Shown here: positions 1-7,027 of the stretch, in pieces
How positions within the stretch are numbered: the first letter of the stretch is position 1
How the letters are laid out: each line of letters begins with the position of its first letter
Assembly (NCBI GenBank): GCA_027492415.1
Contig: JAPUEV010000229.1
Span: 1-11,610 of the forward strand
Direction: 5' to 3'
DNA from: Ignavibacteria bacterium
GTDB taxonomy: Bacteria > Bacteroidota > Ignavibacteria > Tepidaquicellales > OLB5
DNA length: 11,610 nt
Notes under the pieces: model-generated
Seen by the model: the letters and a program-made list of their open reading frames with translations, nothing else
What the model was told of the DNA's origin: nothing
The model's database searches: none
Position numbers and translations under genes: made by a program

Positions 1-1089
<1,089 letters not shown>

Positions 1090-1125
1090 AAATTTATTTT
1101 AATACTTTGGAGTTTGATTTTTTTT

Positions 1126-1145
1126 AAATCCGATAGCTCGGATTT
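1126..1145 (-). other. Perfect leader hairpin close to the 16S 5' end
   Basis: AAATCCGA and TCGGATTT form a perfect 8-bp stem around the loop TAGC, about 37 bases upstream of the mature 16S end and flanked by T/A runs. It lies inside the rRNA leader, so a terminator role is unlikely. It may be part of the 16S processing stem or a leader fold that guides maturation. The 3' flank that would pair in an RNase III stem is outside the window. Confidence 0.5.
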
Positions 1146-1170
1146 TTTAGATGAAACTCAAGAAGAAATT

Positions 1171-1217
1171 ACGCACACAAACTTATTATGTTTGCGTGTT
1201 AAAATTGTTGAAAGAAC
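1171..1217 (-). promoter_or_regulatory. 16S leader boxA-like antitermination site and hairpin
   Basis: In the 16S leader the minus strand carries GTTCTTTCAACA (1217-1206), close to the boxA consensus bound by NusB/NusE during rRNA antitermination. It is followed by an imperfect hairpin (about 1200-1172; core pairing GCAAAC/GTTTG with a TAATAA-type loop) whose distal arm is GU-rich (GTTTGTGTGCGT), somewhat like boxC. The boxA match and location are seen directly; the function rests on what is known of rRNA leaders. Confidence 0.55.
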
Positions 1218-1261
1218 GTAATTATACTTTTTGTGATTGTTTGAATCAGGTATAATTAATC

Positions 1262-1299
1262 AGGGTTACAAAATTACCTGTATTTCTTCTCAATGTCAA
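1262..1299 (-). promoter_or_regulatory. rRNA operon promoter, TTGACA-N17-TAATTTTG
   Basis: On the minus strand TTGACA (1299-1294) is followed after exactly 17 bases by TAATTTTG (1276-1269). The second element fits the Bacteroidota -7 consensus TAnnTTTG, and the first is a perfect canonical -35. It points into the 16S gene, leaving a leader of about 170 bases if transcription starts near 1262. This is the best promoter in the window. A second, weaker candidate is TATAAT at 1226-1221, which has no good -35 partner. Confidence 0.8.
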
Positions 1300-1353
1300 G
1301 GAACAAAACAGGTGAGCAGGGGTAAATGTTTCCTTTGTATTACACTTATATTA

Positions 1354-1383
1354 GCTATCTGTTAAGCATATAATGCAGATAGC
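1354..1383. repeat. Inverted repeat GCTATCTG / CAGATAGC
   Basis: GCTATCTG (1354-1361) and CAGATAGC (1376-1383) are perfect inverted arms separated by 14 bases. The repeat lies 55-85 bases upstream of the rRNA -35 box. It could be an operator for a dimeric regulator or a small RNA hairpin. Nothing else in the window repeats it. Confidence 0.45.
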
Positions 1384-1387
1384 AAAC

Positions 1388-1440
1388 CACTTTTTTTTGA
1401 AAAAAAGTTTTATTTTTTTTATTTTTTTCATAAAAAAGTG
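1388..1440. promoter_or_regulatory. A/T-tract DNA upstream of the rRNA promoter
   Basis: This segment is almost pure A and T, with T8, A7 and two further T runs, bounded by inverted CACTTTTTT and AAAAAAGTG. Phased A/T tracts bend DNA, and such DNA often stimulates rRNA promoters. Here it lies about 90-140 bases upstream of the -35 box, further than a classic UP element, so an activating role is only an inference. A terminator for rightward or leftward transcripts is the alternative. Confidence 0.3.
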
Positions 1441-1472
1441 TTGACAAAACTAAAACCTTTAAAAAATAGCTC

Positions 1473-1505
1473 AAAAATGCGGTTTAAGTCTTAAAAATGC
1501 GGTTT
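1473..1505 (+). repeat. Direct repeat AAAAATGCGGTTT, two copies
   Basis: AAAAATGCGGTTT occurs at 1473-1485 and again at 1493-1505, a period of 20 bases (two helical turns). This spacing is typical of tandem binding sites, but no regulator is known, and chance duplication in A-rich DNA is possible. Confidence 0.5.
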
Positions 1506-2183
1506 TTGCACTAAAATCGCTAATTATCATATTGGTAAGGCAGTTAGTCGAAGGGTTTGATAAAGGGCAAAATTTGGGTTGGGTTAGCTGGCGAATGGGT
1601 GGGTAGGTTAGTTGGTAAGCTTGAGGTAGCAGGTTACAAGTTACGGGTATCAAAATCAAAACAGAAGACTCCTTCATAATCTCAGGTTTTTTAAGAGATT
1701 CTTGGCGACTCATGAAACACAGTGTTAAACTTGAAAACGCAAAATATAACAGAAAAAGAGTGATTGAGGCGAAACTGAGTTTTTTGCGGCTAATATGTTT
1801 AAAAAGTTTTAGCTGTTTTTCATAAGCATTGATTTTTTGGTACTTTTTGTATCAAGGCAAAATTACTTGATCACAGGCTTAAACCATAAAACCATCACAA
1901 ATAATTCTAATATTAAAAAATGCGTAAAGATAAAACTATACTGCCCTTCTCTAGTTTCAATCGATAAGGTGCTGATTTTTTCATTCCGCACAGACATTTC
2001 GGAAAGTCGGCAAAAAAGTATCACAACATGATACACATAAGTGCTATTGGCATATGTATATTTGCCTAAACACAAGACGTTGGATGTGAAATGTCAAGCG
2101 CCGGAAGTCTGCCCCGAAATGCAGGAATATAAAAACTTTTATAAATAGTAAATAACAAATTAAAAAAGGGCGAACCGAATGAT

Positions 2184-2210
2184 ATCCTTAGCCGCTTCGC
2201 TCCTCAGGAT
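2184..2210. repeat. REP-like palindrome at a gene start
   Basis: ATCCTTAG (2184-2191) pairs with CTCAGGAT (2203-2210) with one mismatch around a GC-rich core containing GCTTCGC. Read on the minus strand it contains GAGGAGCGAAGCG, which resembles a dispersed intergenic repeat found in many bacterial genomes. It ends nine bases before the ATG at 2219, and its AGGA (2206-2209) also provides the likely ribosome binding site. Only one copy is visible here, so its repeat nature is an inference. Confidence 0.45.
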
Positions 2211-2218
2211 TGGTGCTT

Positions 2219-3007
2219 ATGAAACAATTCAATAAAGAACTGCATGAAGATATAATTATACTAAAAAGACTTCATGCCAAAAAAGATAAATCGGAATTCA
2301 ATAACCTGATGGCTGAGATAATGCAGAAACATATGATCAGCAAAGCGACTGTTTACCGTGAGATGAAAAAAGATTCACCCGGAGAGTATCGCTTACCCAA
2401 TTACCTTCCCCCAAAGATGGATATAACAATTACCGAAGCTTTGATGGTAAGAGAGCTGCTTTTAGCCGGAAGACAGGTAACGGAGATAATTAAAATTATG
2501 GGAAGAGAGCTTGATATTAATTATTATTGGGATAGATTTGATGCAGCCAGAAAAACAGGAGCGGAGCTTGATGATAGTGAATACGATCCGAAGAAAACTT
2601 ATTTTCCTGTAAAAGGCAATACCTTCCTTGAAAGGCTGCTGGGTATGGAGTTTATGTCAGAAGATACTTACAGGGAGCTTGACCTGGACGGGAAAAAAAT
2701 AAAGCTCTCTAGGGAATCCATGGATATTATTAAACTTGCTGTCATGAAGGATAACCCCGTTGAAGGAGAGCCGCCTGTAAATGGAGTGATTGCAAAGGAG
2801 CTGCTGTTAGTAAACGAACTTGATGAGGGTTTGGACAGAAAAATATCTTACCTGCACAGGAGCGGTGAGATCCCCAGCGCATACGCGCTAAAAACACTTT
2901 ATGAAATGAAAGAGAAGCTTGAGAAAAAGAAAAATTTACTTCTGGGAGCCCGGCAAATTATAATTGAACGGAAAAGGAAACAGGAGCAGAATCTTCAGGT
3001 GGGGTAG
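2219..3007 (+). CDS. Unrecognised protein with two helix-turn-helix-like segments
   Basis: I do not recognise a family for this 262-residue protein. Counted from the ATG at 2219, residues about 27-51 look like a helix-turn-helix ending in ISKATVYREMKK, similar to the recognition helix of IS30-type or resolvase-type DNA-binding domains. A second similar segment (about 71-102, with LLLAGRQVTEIIKIMG) follows. The middle is charged, and the last 40 residues form a Lys/Glu-rich helix likely to be a coiled coil. No catalytic DDE or recombinase serine motif is visible, so it is not an evident transposase. ATG 2219 is chosen because AGGA (2206-2209) precedes it; an in-frame TTG at 2210 would add three residues. 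The gene is followed by an interrupted small gene and an EcsC-family gene on the same strand. A DNA-binding regulator is the likeliest role, at low certainty. Confidence 0.7.
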   Translation: MKQFNKELHEDIIILKRLHAKKDKSEFNNLMAEIMQKHMISKATVYREMKKDSPGEYRLPNYLPPKMDITITEALMVRELLLAGRQVTEIIKIMGRELDINYYWDRFDAARKTGAELDDSEYDPKKTYFPVKGNTFLERLLGMEFMSEDTYRELDLDGKKIKLSRESMDIIKLAVMKDNPVEGEPPVNGVIAKELLLVNELDEGLDRKISYLHRSGEIPSAYALKTLYEMKEKLEKKKNLLLGARQIIIERKRKQEQNLQVG

Positions 3008-3113
3008 ATTTAGGCTCCGGAGAGAAGGTCTTTAGCCGGGAAAAAAACGGGGAAGAAAACAAAATAATCAAACAAGCATTCAGAAAAATTTTCAAACGCA
3101 AATAAAACATAAA

Positions 3114-3458
3114 ATGAATATGACTAAAGCAAAGAAAACAGTAAAAATAAAAAATGATCATTCGGAAAATGATTTTATGGGTTGCGATAAATTAATAATA
3201 AATTTATGCGGCAGAAGAGTTGAGCTGGATAAGGATCAGTAAAAAGAATTGCTGGAGTTTATATATGCCATTGGCAGTGATGAAAAAATTTATATAGATC
3301 CCGATATTATAAAGGAATTATCAGAAGCAGATAAGCTAAGGAATGCAATGTTAATCAAAATAAAACAGGCAATATACAACATGCCAATAGATATATTGAT
3401 AAAATTCGCAAAAAGAATGTTTTTTAAAGAAGATGTCTCTAATATGACAGTGAATTGA
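3114..3458 (+). pseudogene. Small gene interrupted by an in-frame TAA (114 codons)
   Basis: An open frame starts at ATG 3114 (second ATG at 3120) and runs 42 codons to TAA at 3240-3242. The same frame then stays open to TGA at 3456-3458 for another 71 codons. The protein pattern continues across the stop: LDKDQ before it and KELLEFIYAIG after it make one amphipathic helix, so these are very probably two parts of one ancestral gene. The N-terminal 20 residues are Lys-rich; the rest is mostly helical with no recognised motif. The downstream part has no good start (TTG at 3249 lacks a nearby ribosome binding site). A nonsense mutation, readthrough or a sequencing error would each explain it. Its neighbours are the helix-turn-helix-like protein and the EcsC-family protein. 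Confidence 0.6.
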
Positions 3459-3576
3459 GGAAAATGACAACGATAAACCATTGTTTAATATATGTCAGAA
3501 AGTACAATCCTTAAATAAAGGCTTTTTTAAATATATGATATGGTGTAAATTTAAAATTAAAAAAAGTAAATTATAT

Positions 3577-4359
3577 ATGCATCAATTACAATTAAGTGAA
3601 GTTGCTGAACTGAAGAGTGCGAAGAAGCTGCTTGAAAACCCGAACCTGGCAATAAAGATCACAAATTATATAGGCGTACCGATAGAAAAGGCAATGAAGC
3701 TGTTACCGGAGAAAGCGCATACGATGATATCCAAAGCAGCCAAGGAAGCGCTGTTGAAAGCGCTGGAATACTCTATGATGACAATTATTGATAACCAGAA
3801 AATAAAAACGAGCAAGCGGATAAATAAAGTGTTAACATCACTCAGCGGCGGAATCGGCGGCGCATTTGGTTTGGCTGCAATACCCATTGAGCTGCCTGTT
3901 TCTACAATGCTGATACTGAAATCCATTGCAGAAATTGCAAAGAGCGAAGGTCATGATATCAACACAATAGAGACAAAACTTAACTGCCTCGAGGTATTTG
4001 CACTTGGCGGAAACTCAAAGAAGGATGATGCGAGTGATAACTCTTATTGGGTGATGCGCTCAGTACTGGCAAAGGAAATAAGTGATGCGGCAAAGTATAT
4101 AAGCCAGAAAGGAATTGCGAAGGAATCAGCACCGGCGGTAATAAAGCTGATAAATAAGCTTGTTGCCAGATACTCATTAATAATAACAGAGGAAGTCGCA
4201 GCTAAAGCGGTTCCTATTATTGGAGCGGTAAGTGGTGCCGGGATAAATATAATATTTATGCATCACTTCCAGAAGATGGCTGAGGGTCATTTTATAATTA
4301 AGCGACTGGAGAAAAAGTACGGTGAGGCTGTAGTTAAGGAAGCGTATGGAGAGGTGTGA
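3577..4359 (+). CDS. EcsC-family protein
   Basis: The 260-residue protein starting at ATG 3577 has the pattern of the EcsC family, named for the third gene of the Bacillus subtilis ecs operon, whose biochemical role is not established. Seen: a Gly-rich hydrophobic segment (GGIGGAFGLAAIPIELPVS, residues 91-109), then KSIAEIAKSEGHD, the CLEVFALGG motif (137-145), and a second Gly-rich hydrophobic segment (PIIGAVSGAGINIIF, 213-227) leading to an amphipathic C-terminal helix. Both hydrophobic stretches may insert into or lie on a membrane. The frame stays open upstream to a TTG at 3481, but those 32 residues are Lys-rich, atypical and lack a ribosome binding site, so ATG 3577 is preferred. No terminator separates it from the interrupted gene upstream. 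Confidence 0.88.
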   Translation: MHQLQLSEVAELKSAKKLLENPNLAIKITNYIGVPIEKAMKLLPEKAHTMISKAAKEALLKALEYSMMTIIDNQKIKTSKRINKVLTSLSGGIGGAFGLAAIPIELPVSTMLILKSIAEIAKSEGHDINTIETKLNCLEVFALGGNSKKDDASDNSYWVMRSVLAKEISDAAKYISQKGIAKESAPAVIKLINKLVARYSLIITEEVAAKAVPIIGAVSGAGINIIFMHHFQKMAEGHFIIKRLEKKYGEAVVKEAYGEV

Positions 4360-4424
4360 GGGAATTGTTTTATTCTTAGACCTCCACATGCCGGAGCAGG
4401 GTCTGGTAAAACAGGAACTAAGAA

Positions 4425-4449
4425 AGAGACGGGTTTGAGACCTGTCTCT
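4425..4449. repeat. AGAGACGGGT hairpin, dispersed-repeat type
   Basis: AGAGACGGGT (4425-4434) pairs with ACCTGTCTCT (4440-4449) through ten base pairs, one of them G-U, around the loop TTGAG. There is no T run after it, so it is a poor intrinsic terminator. The sequence resembles a short palindrome with GTAGAGACGGGTTTG-like arms that I recall as recurring between genes in various bacteria. Only one copy is in this window. Confidence 0.5.
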
Positions 4450-4521
4450 ACAGTAAAAGCATATGAGACCACCCCTTAATCAAGTTATGCCGAACTTATC
4501 CATTGCGCATAAATAATTGTA

Positions 4522-4547
4522 AATCTGTAATTTAGAATCTGTAATTT
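4522..4547 (+). repeat. Tandem repeat AATCTGTAATTT
   Basis: AATCTGTAATTT occurs at 4522-4533 and 4536-4547, a period of 14 bases, about 65 bases before the sigma gene start. It could be a tandem regulator site or simple A/T-rich slippage. Confidence 0.5.
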
Positions 4548-4612
4548 GTTAATTTTACCACTAAACCTTTTCATTTCAATCTGCATCATATTATTGTAAT
4601 TTAGGAGAAAAT

Positions 4613-5209
4613 ATGCGGTCTAATTTAGCCGAGGCAGAAATTGCCGAGGGGGGAGCTCTGGAGCTGGTATCGACAAGTCCGGATAGAGAGTTTGAGCTGA
4701 TTCGCCAGGCGGCGGCAGGAAACTCTCATGCATTCAGGGAGCTGTATAAGAACAACGTAAAACGTGTTTATGCAGTGTGTCTGCGCGCGTGCCAGGATAG
4801 GGATACGGCTGATGAGCTTACACAGGAAGTATTTGTAAAGGCTTGGGAGAAGCTTTCCTCGTTCCAGTTCGGGAGCAAGTTTTCCAGCTGGCTTCACTCA
4901 ATAGCGGTGAACCAGTTCCTGATGATGAAGCGCTCAGAGAAAAGATTCACCGAGCGTGTTGGCGAGCTGACTGAAATTATCACCCGTGATAACCCGCAGG
5001 CTAAAATAAAGCAAAGCTATGATTCACGGATTGATATAGAAGGCGCTCTTGAAAAATTACCGCAGCAGGCCAGGATGGCTTTTGTGCTGCATGATATTGA
5101 AGGCTACAAACATCACGAAATTTCTGAAATGATGAACATAGAGGTGGGGACCTCTAAAGCCCATTTGCACAGGGCAAGAAGGATGCTGCGTGAGGAGTTA
5201 ACGAAATGA
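4613..5209 (+). CDS. ECF-type RNA polymerase sigma factor
   Basis: This 198-residue protein directs RNA polymerase to a specific promoter set. Region 2 spans about residues 28-107, with DELTQEVFVKAWEKL (67-81, core-binding region 2.2) and FSSWLHSIAVNQFLMMKR (90-107, -10 recognition). Region 4 spans about 140-195, with LPQQARMAFVLHDIEGY, then a helix-turn-helix whose recognition part reads VGTSKAHLHRARRMLR. There is no region 1.1 or 3, and the length is normal for ECF factors plus a roughly 25-residue acidic N-terminal tail. The start is fixed by AGGAG at 4603-4607, five bases before ATG. It overlaps the next gene, its presumed anti-sigma factor, through ATGA at 5206-5209. Such pairs usually control their own promoter; the ECF group and target genes cannot be told from here. 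Confidence 0.95.
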   Translation: MRSNLAEAEIAEGGALELVSTSPDREFELIRQAAAGNSHAFRELYKNNVKRVYAVCLRACQDRDTADELTQEVFVKAWEKLSSFQFGSKFSSWLHSIAVNQFLMMKRSEKRFTERVGELTEIITRDNPQAKIKQSYDSRIDIEGALEKLPQQARMAFVLHDIEGYKHHEISEMMNIEVGTSKAHLHRARRMLREELTK

Positions 5210-6960
5210 AATACACAGACGATGAAAATAAAGGAACAACAATGAAACATAACAACTGTGAAGAGATCGAGCTTCTGGTTGATGATTACCTTGAAGGAAT
5301 GATCTCTACGGATGACAGGCAGAAAATGGAAGCACACTTAACAGAGTGCAGTGCCTGCAAAAAATACCTGGAAGAAACAGTTTTCCTTATAGAAAAAACC
5401 GCGCTCATTGCAAGAGAAGATGAAAAAGATGAGAAGCTGCTTACAAAAGGCAAACAGCAGGATATCTGGAATGCAATTGAAGCAAAGATAAACCAGAAAC
5501 TTCCTGAGAAGGATACACATATTTTCAACATGAACGGTTTTGAAGATGAATACATCCCGGTTACAAAAGAAAATAACCTTAATAAGCCTGTAAGGAAAAA
5601 TGATCTAAAAACTTCGTCAGTATCACAATGGGGCTCTATGAGATATTATTTCTCAGGAATTGCCGCAGTACTTATTCTGGCCTTTGTAGTTTTCGGTGTG
5701 AATAAATATATGAAATCAAGAAGTACAGTTGATCTTAACGGCAATATAGTAGAAGTTTCCGGGGGTACAAAGTGGATGGTTACATCACTTAAAGGCGCTC
5801 CGATGCTTAACAATCTTGTGATGAAGGCAATTGACTCGCTTGGCATAGGCAGCTACGTTACAACTGATGATTCCTCAAAGGCTGAGCTTTATGTTGCAGG
5901 CTTAGGCAGTGTTATCATAGAGCCTAACAGCAGGGTTAAGCTTACAAAGAGCACAGAAGGCGAGCATCGTATACAGCTTGATTACGGCGCAATTGACGCG
6001 AACATAAACGCCAAGCCGCGTTCATTCTTTGTGGATGCGGGTACGGTTACAGCTGTTGATCTTGGATGTTCATATAAGTTTTCTGTTGATAGATCGGGTG
6101 ACGGTCTGTTATATGTACGCACAGGCAAGGTATCGCTTGAAACAGCAGGCGGCAGGGAGTCACTGGTACCTGAAGGCAAGTTTTGCGTAACCAAGCAGGA
6201 TAAGGGTCCGGGGACACCATTCCGTGAAGATTCATCACCACAGCTTAAAAAAGCGCTGATGGAGTTTGATTTTGGCAACTGCGGCGGACAGTGCATAAAA
6301 ACAATTCTGAACAACTCAAAGAAAACTGATGCGGTAACTCTTGTTAACATGATGCCGAGAGTTGAAGAGCAATACAGGGTAGAGGTATATAACAAGGTTG
6401 CAAATTACTGTCCCCCCCCAAGAAGAATACCCAGGGACAGTATACCTAAGTTCAATAATGTTGATGACATTGATGAATGGGTAGATAAGATAATGGATGA
6501 AGTTCACCAGCAGATAGAAGAGAATATGGCTAAGGTAGAAGAGAACATGAAACAGTTTGATAATGAAAAATGGCAGAGGGATTTTGAAAAGAACTGGCAG
6601 GAAAATGTAAAGAAGAACTGGAATTTTAATTACAACTTTCATAACGGGAATGACTCGATCGAGATCTTCGATAATAATGAGACTCCCTCACCTGAAGAAA
6701 TGGAAGAACTGAACCAGGAAATGCAGGAAATGCAGCTTGACCTGAAGGTTGATAACGAAGAGTTCAAGCGCGAAATGGAAAGAGTAAAAGAAGAGCTTAA
6801 GCGCGTGAATGAAAAGATAAAAATTGATATGGAAGAAGTTAAGAAGGAAGTTGAAAAGGAAAAACAGCAGTACAGGGAAGAGATGAAAAAGGAACGCAAG
6901 GAATCCGAGAAGAACAGAAAACCGGTTGATACAGGCGATGATGATGATAATGATAGGTAA
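5206..6960 (+). CDS. Membrane anti-sigma factor: zinc finger, FecR-like domain, coiled coil
   Basis: This 584-residue protein very probably binds and holds the sigma factor encoded just upstream. Residues 18-55 carry an anti-sigma zinc finger with Cys18 and the HxxxCxxC signature His44/Cys48/Cys51. After a polar linker a single membrane span lies at about 147-166. Residues about 175-330 resemble FecR (a beta-rich segment with GSYVTTDDSSKAELYV, then VDAGTVTAVDLGCSY and GKVSLETAGGRES), expected in the periplasm. Residues about 415-575 are highly charged, Glu/Lys-rich and coiled-coil, ending in an Asp-rich tail. The C-terminal extension is far longer than in ordinary anti-sigma factors. Translation is coupled to the sigma gene: GAGGAG at 5192-5197 precedes ATG 5206, while AAGGA at 5231-5235 serves a second in-frame ATG at 5242, so two starts are possible. 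A C8 run at 6412-6419 lies just before the coiled-coil part. Confidence 0.88.
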   Translation: MKYTDDENKGTTMKHNNCEEIELLVDDYLEGMISTDDRQKMEAHLTECSACKKYLEETVFLIEKTALIAREDEKDEKLLTKGKQQDIWNAIEAKINQKLPEKDTHIFNMNGFEDEYIPVTKENNLNKPVRKNDLKTSSVSQWGSMRYYFSGIAAVLILAFVVFGVNKYMKSRSTVDLNGNIVEVSGGTKWMVTSLKGAPMLNNLVMKAIDSLGIGSYVTTDDSSKAELYVAGLGSVIIEPNSRVKLTKSTEGEHRIQLDYGAIDANINAKPRSFFVDAGTVTAVDLGCSYKFSVDRSGDGLLYVRTGKVSLETAGGRESLVPEGKFCVTKQDKGPGTPFREDSSPQLKKALMEFDFGNCGGQCIKTILNNSKKTDAVTLVNMMPRVEEQYRVEVYNKVANYCPPPRRIPRDSIPKFNNVDDIDEWVDKIMDEVHQQIEENMAKVEENMKQFDNEKWQRDFEKNWQENVKKNWNFNYNFHNGNDSIEIFDNNETPSPEEMEELNQEMQEMQLDLKVDNEEFKREMERVKEELKRVNEKIKIDMEEVKKEVEKEKQQYREEMKKERKESEKNRKPVDTGDDDDNDR

Positions 6961-6965
6961 AGTGA

Positions 6966-7001
6966 TCCCGCTATAGCGGGACTGCGAAAACACTACGTGT
7001 T
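6966..7001. repeat. Two small palindromes after the anti-sigma gene
   Basis: TCCCGCTATAGCGGGA (6966-6981) is a perfect 16-base palindrome five bases after the stop codon. AACAC-TAC-GTGTT (6989-7001) follows. Neither has a T run, so they are more likely dispersed palindromic units or mRNA 3'-end protectors than terminators. The actual terminator is just downstream. Confidence 0.55.
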
Positions 7002-7027
7002 ATCTTGAAAGCAACAATAAGATGAAT

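Larger units (their letters stand above)
1300..2178. other. Gene-free stretch upstream of the rRNA promoter
   Basis: I find no convincing coding region, tRNA or known element here. The open frames (for example 1471-1713 minus, 1837-2031 plus, 1863-2075 minus) overlap one another, lack ribosome binding sites and show no family motif. Seen directly: an 8-bp inverted repeat (1354-1383), dense A/T tracts (1391-1437), a 13-base direct repeat (1473-1505), a G-rich segment (1576-1603), and a TATAAAAACTTTTATA palindrome (2128-2143). The G-rich part at 1545-1720 differs in base use from its surroundings and may be the remains of an older sequence. Confidence 0.6.
4360..4612. other. Spacer with small repeats before the sigma gene
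   Basis: No gene is seen in this spacer. It holds an imperfect hairpin just after the EcsC-family stop (about 4378-4404, AGACC/GGTCT with inner TCC/GGA), the AGAGACGGGT hairpin, and a tandem AATCTGTAATTT. The sigma gene promoter should lie at about 4545-4600, but I cannot pick out a convincing one. Confidence 0.5.

Noticed and set aside
1471..2075. Open frames at 1471-1713 (minus), 1837-2031 (plus) and 1863-2075 (minus)
   Set aside because: They have no ribosome binding site and no family motif, two of them overlap in opposite directions, and composition is that of A/T-rich spacer.
1300..2178. tRNA, CRISPR array or small RNA in the gene-free stretch
   Set aside because: No cloverleaf with a TTCRANY arm, and no regularly spaced repeats beyond the two-copy 13-mer.
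2219..3007. HTH-like protein as an IS30-type transposase
   Set aside because: Only the helix-turn-helix looks similar; no DDE catalytic residues, no terminal inverted repeats and no target duplication were seen.
3481..3576. 32-residue N-terminal extension of the EcsC-family protein from TTG 3481
   Set aside because: It is atypical Lys- and aromatic-rich sequence without a ribosome binding site; family similarity begins after ATG 3577.
5982..6395. 137-codon minus-strand frame opposite the FecR-like domain
   Set aside because: It is fully inside a supported gene, with no start signal and no recognisable domain.
6316..6993. Long minus-strand open frames (up to 108 codons) within the anti-sigma gene
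   Set aside because: They mirror its Glu/Lys-rich coiled coil, giving Phe/Ser/Leu-rich antisense translations with no motif; the plus-strand gene is well supported.
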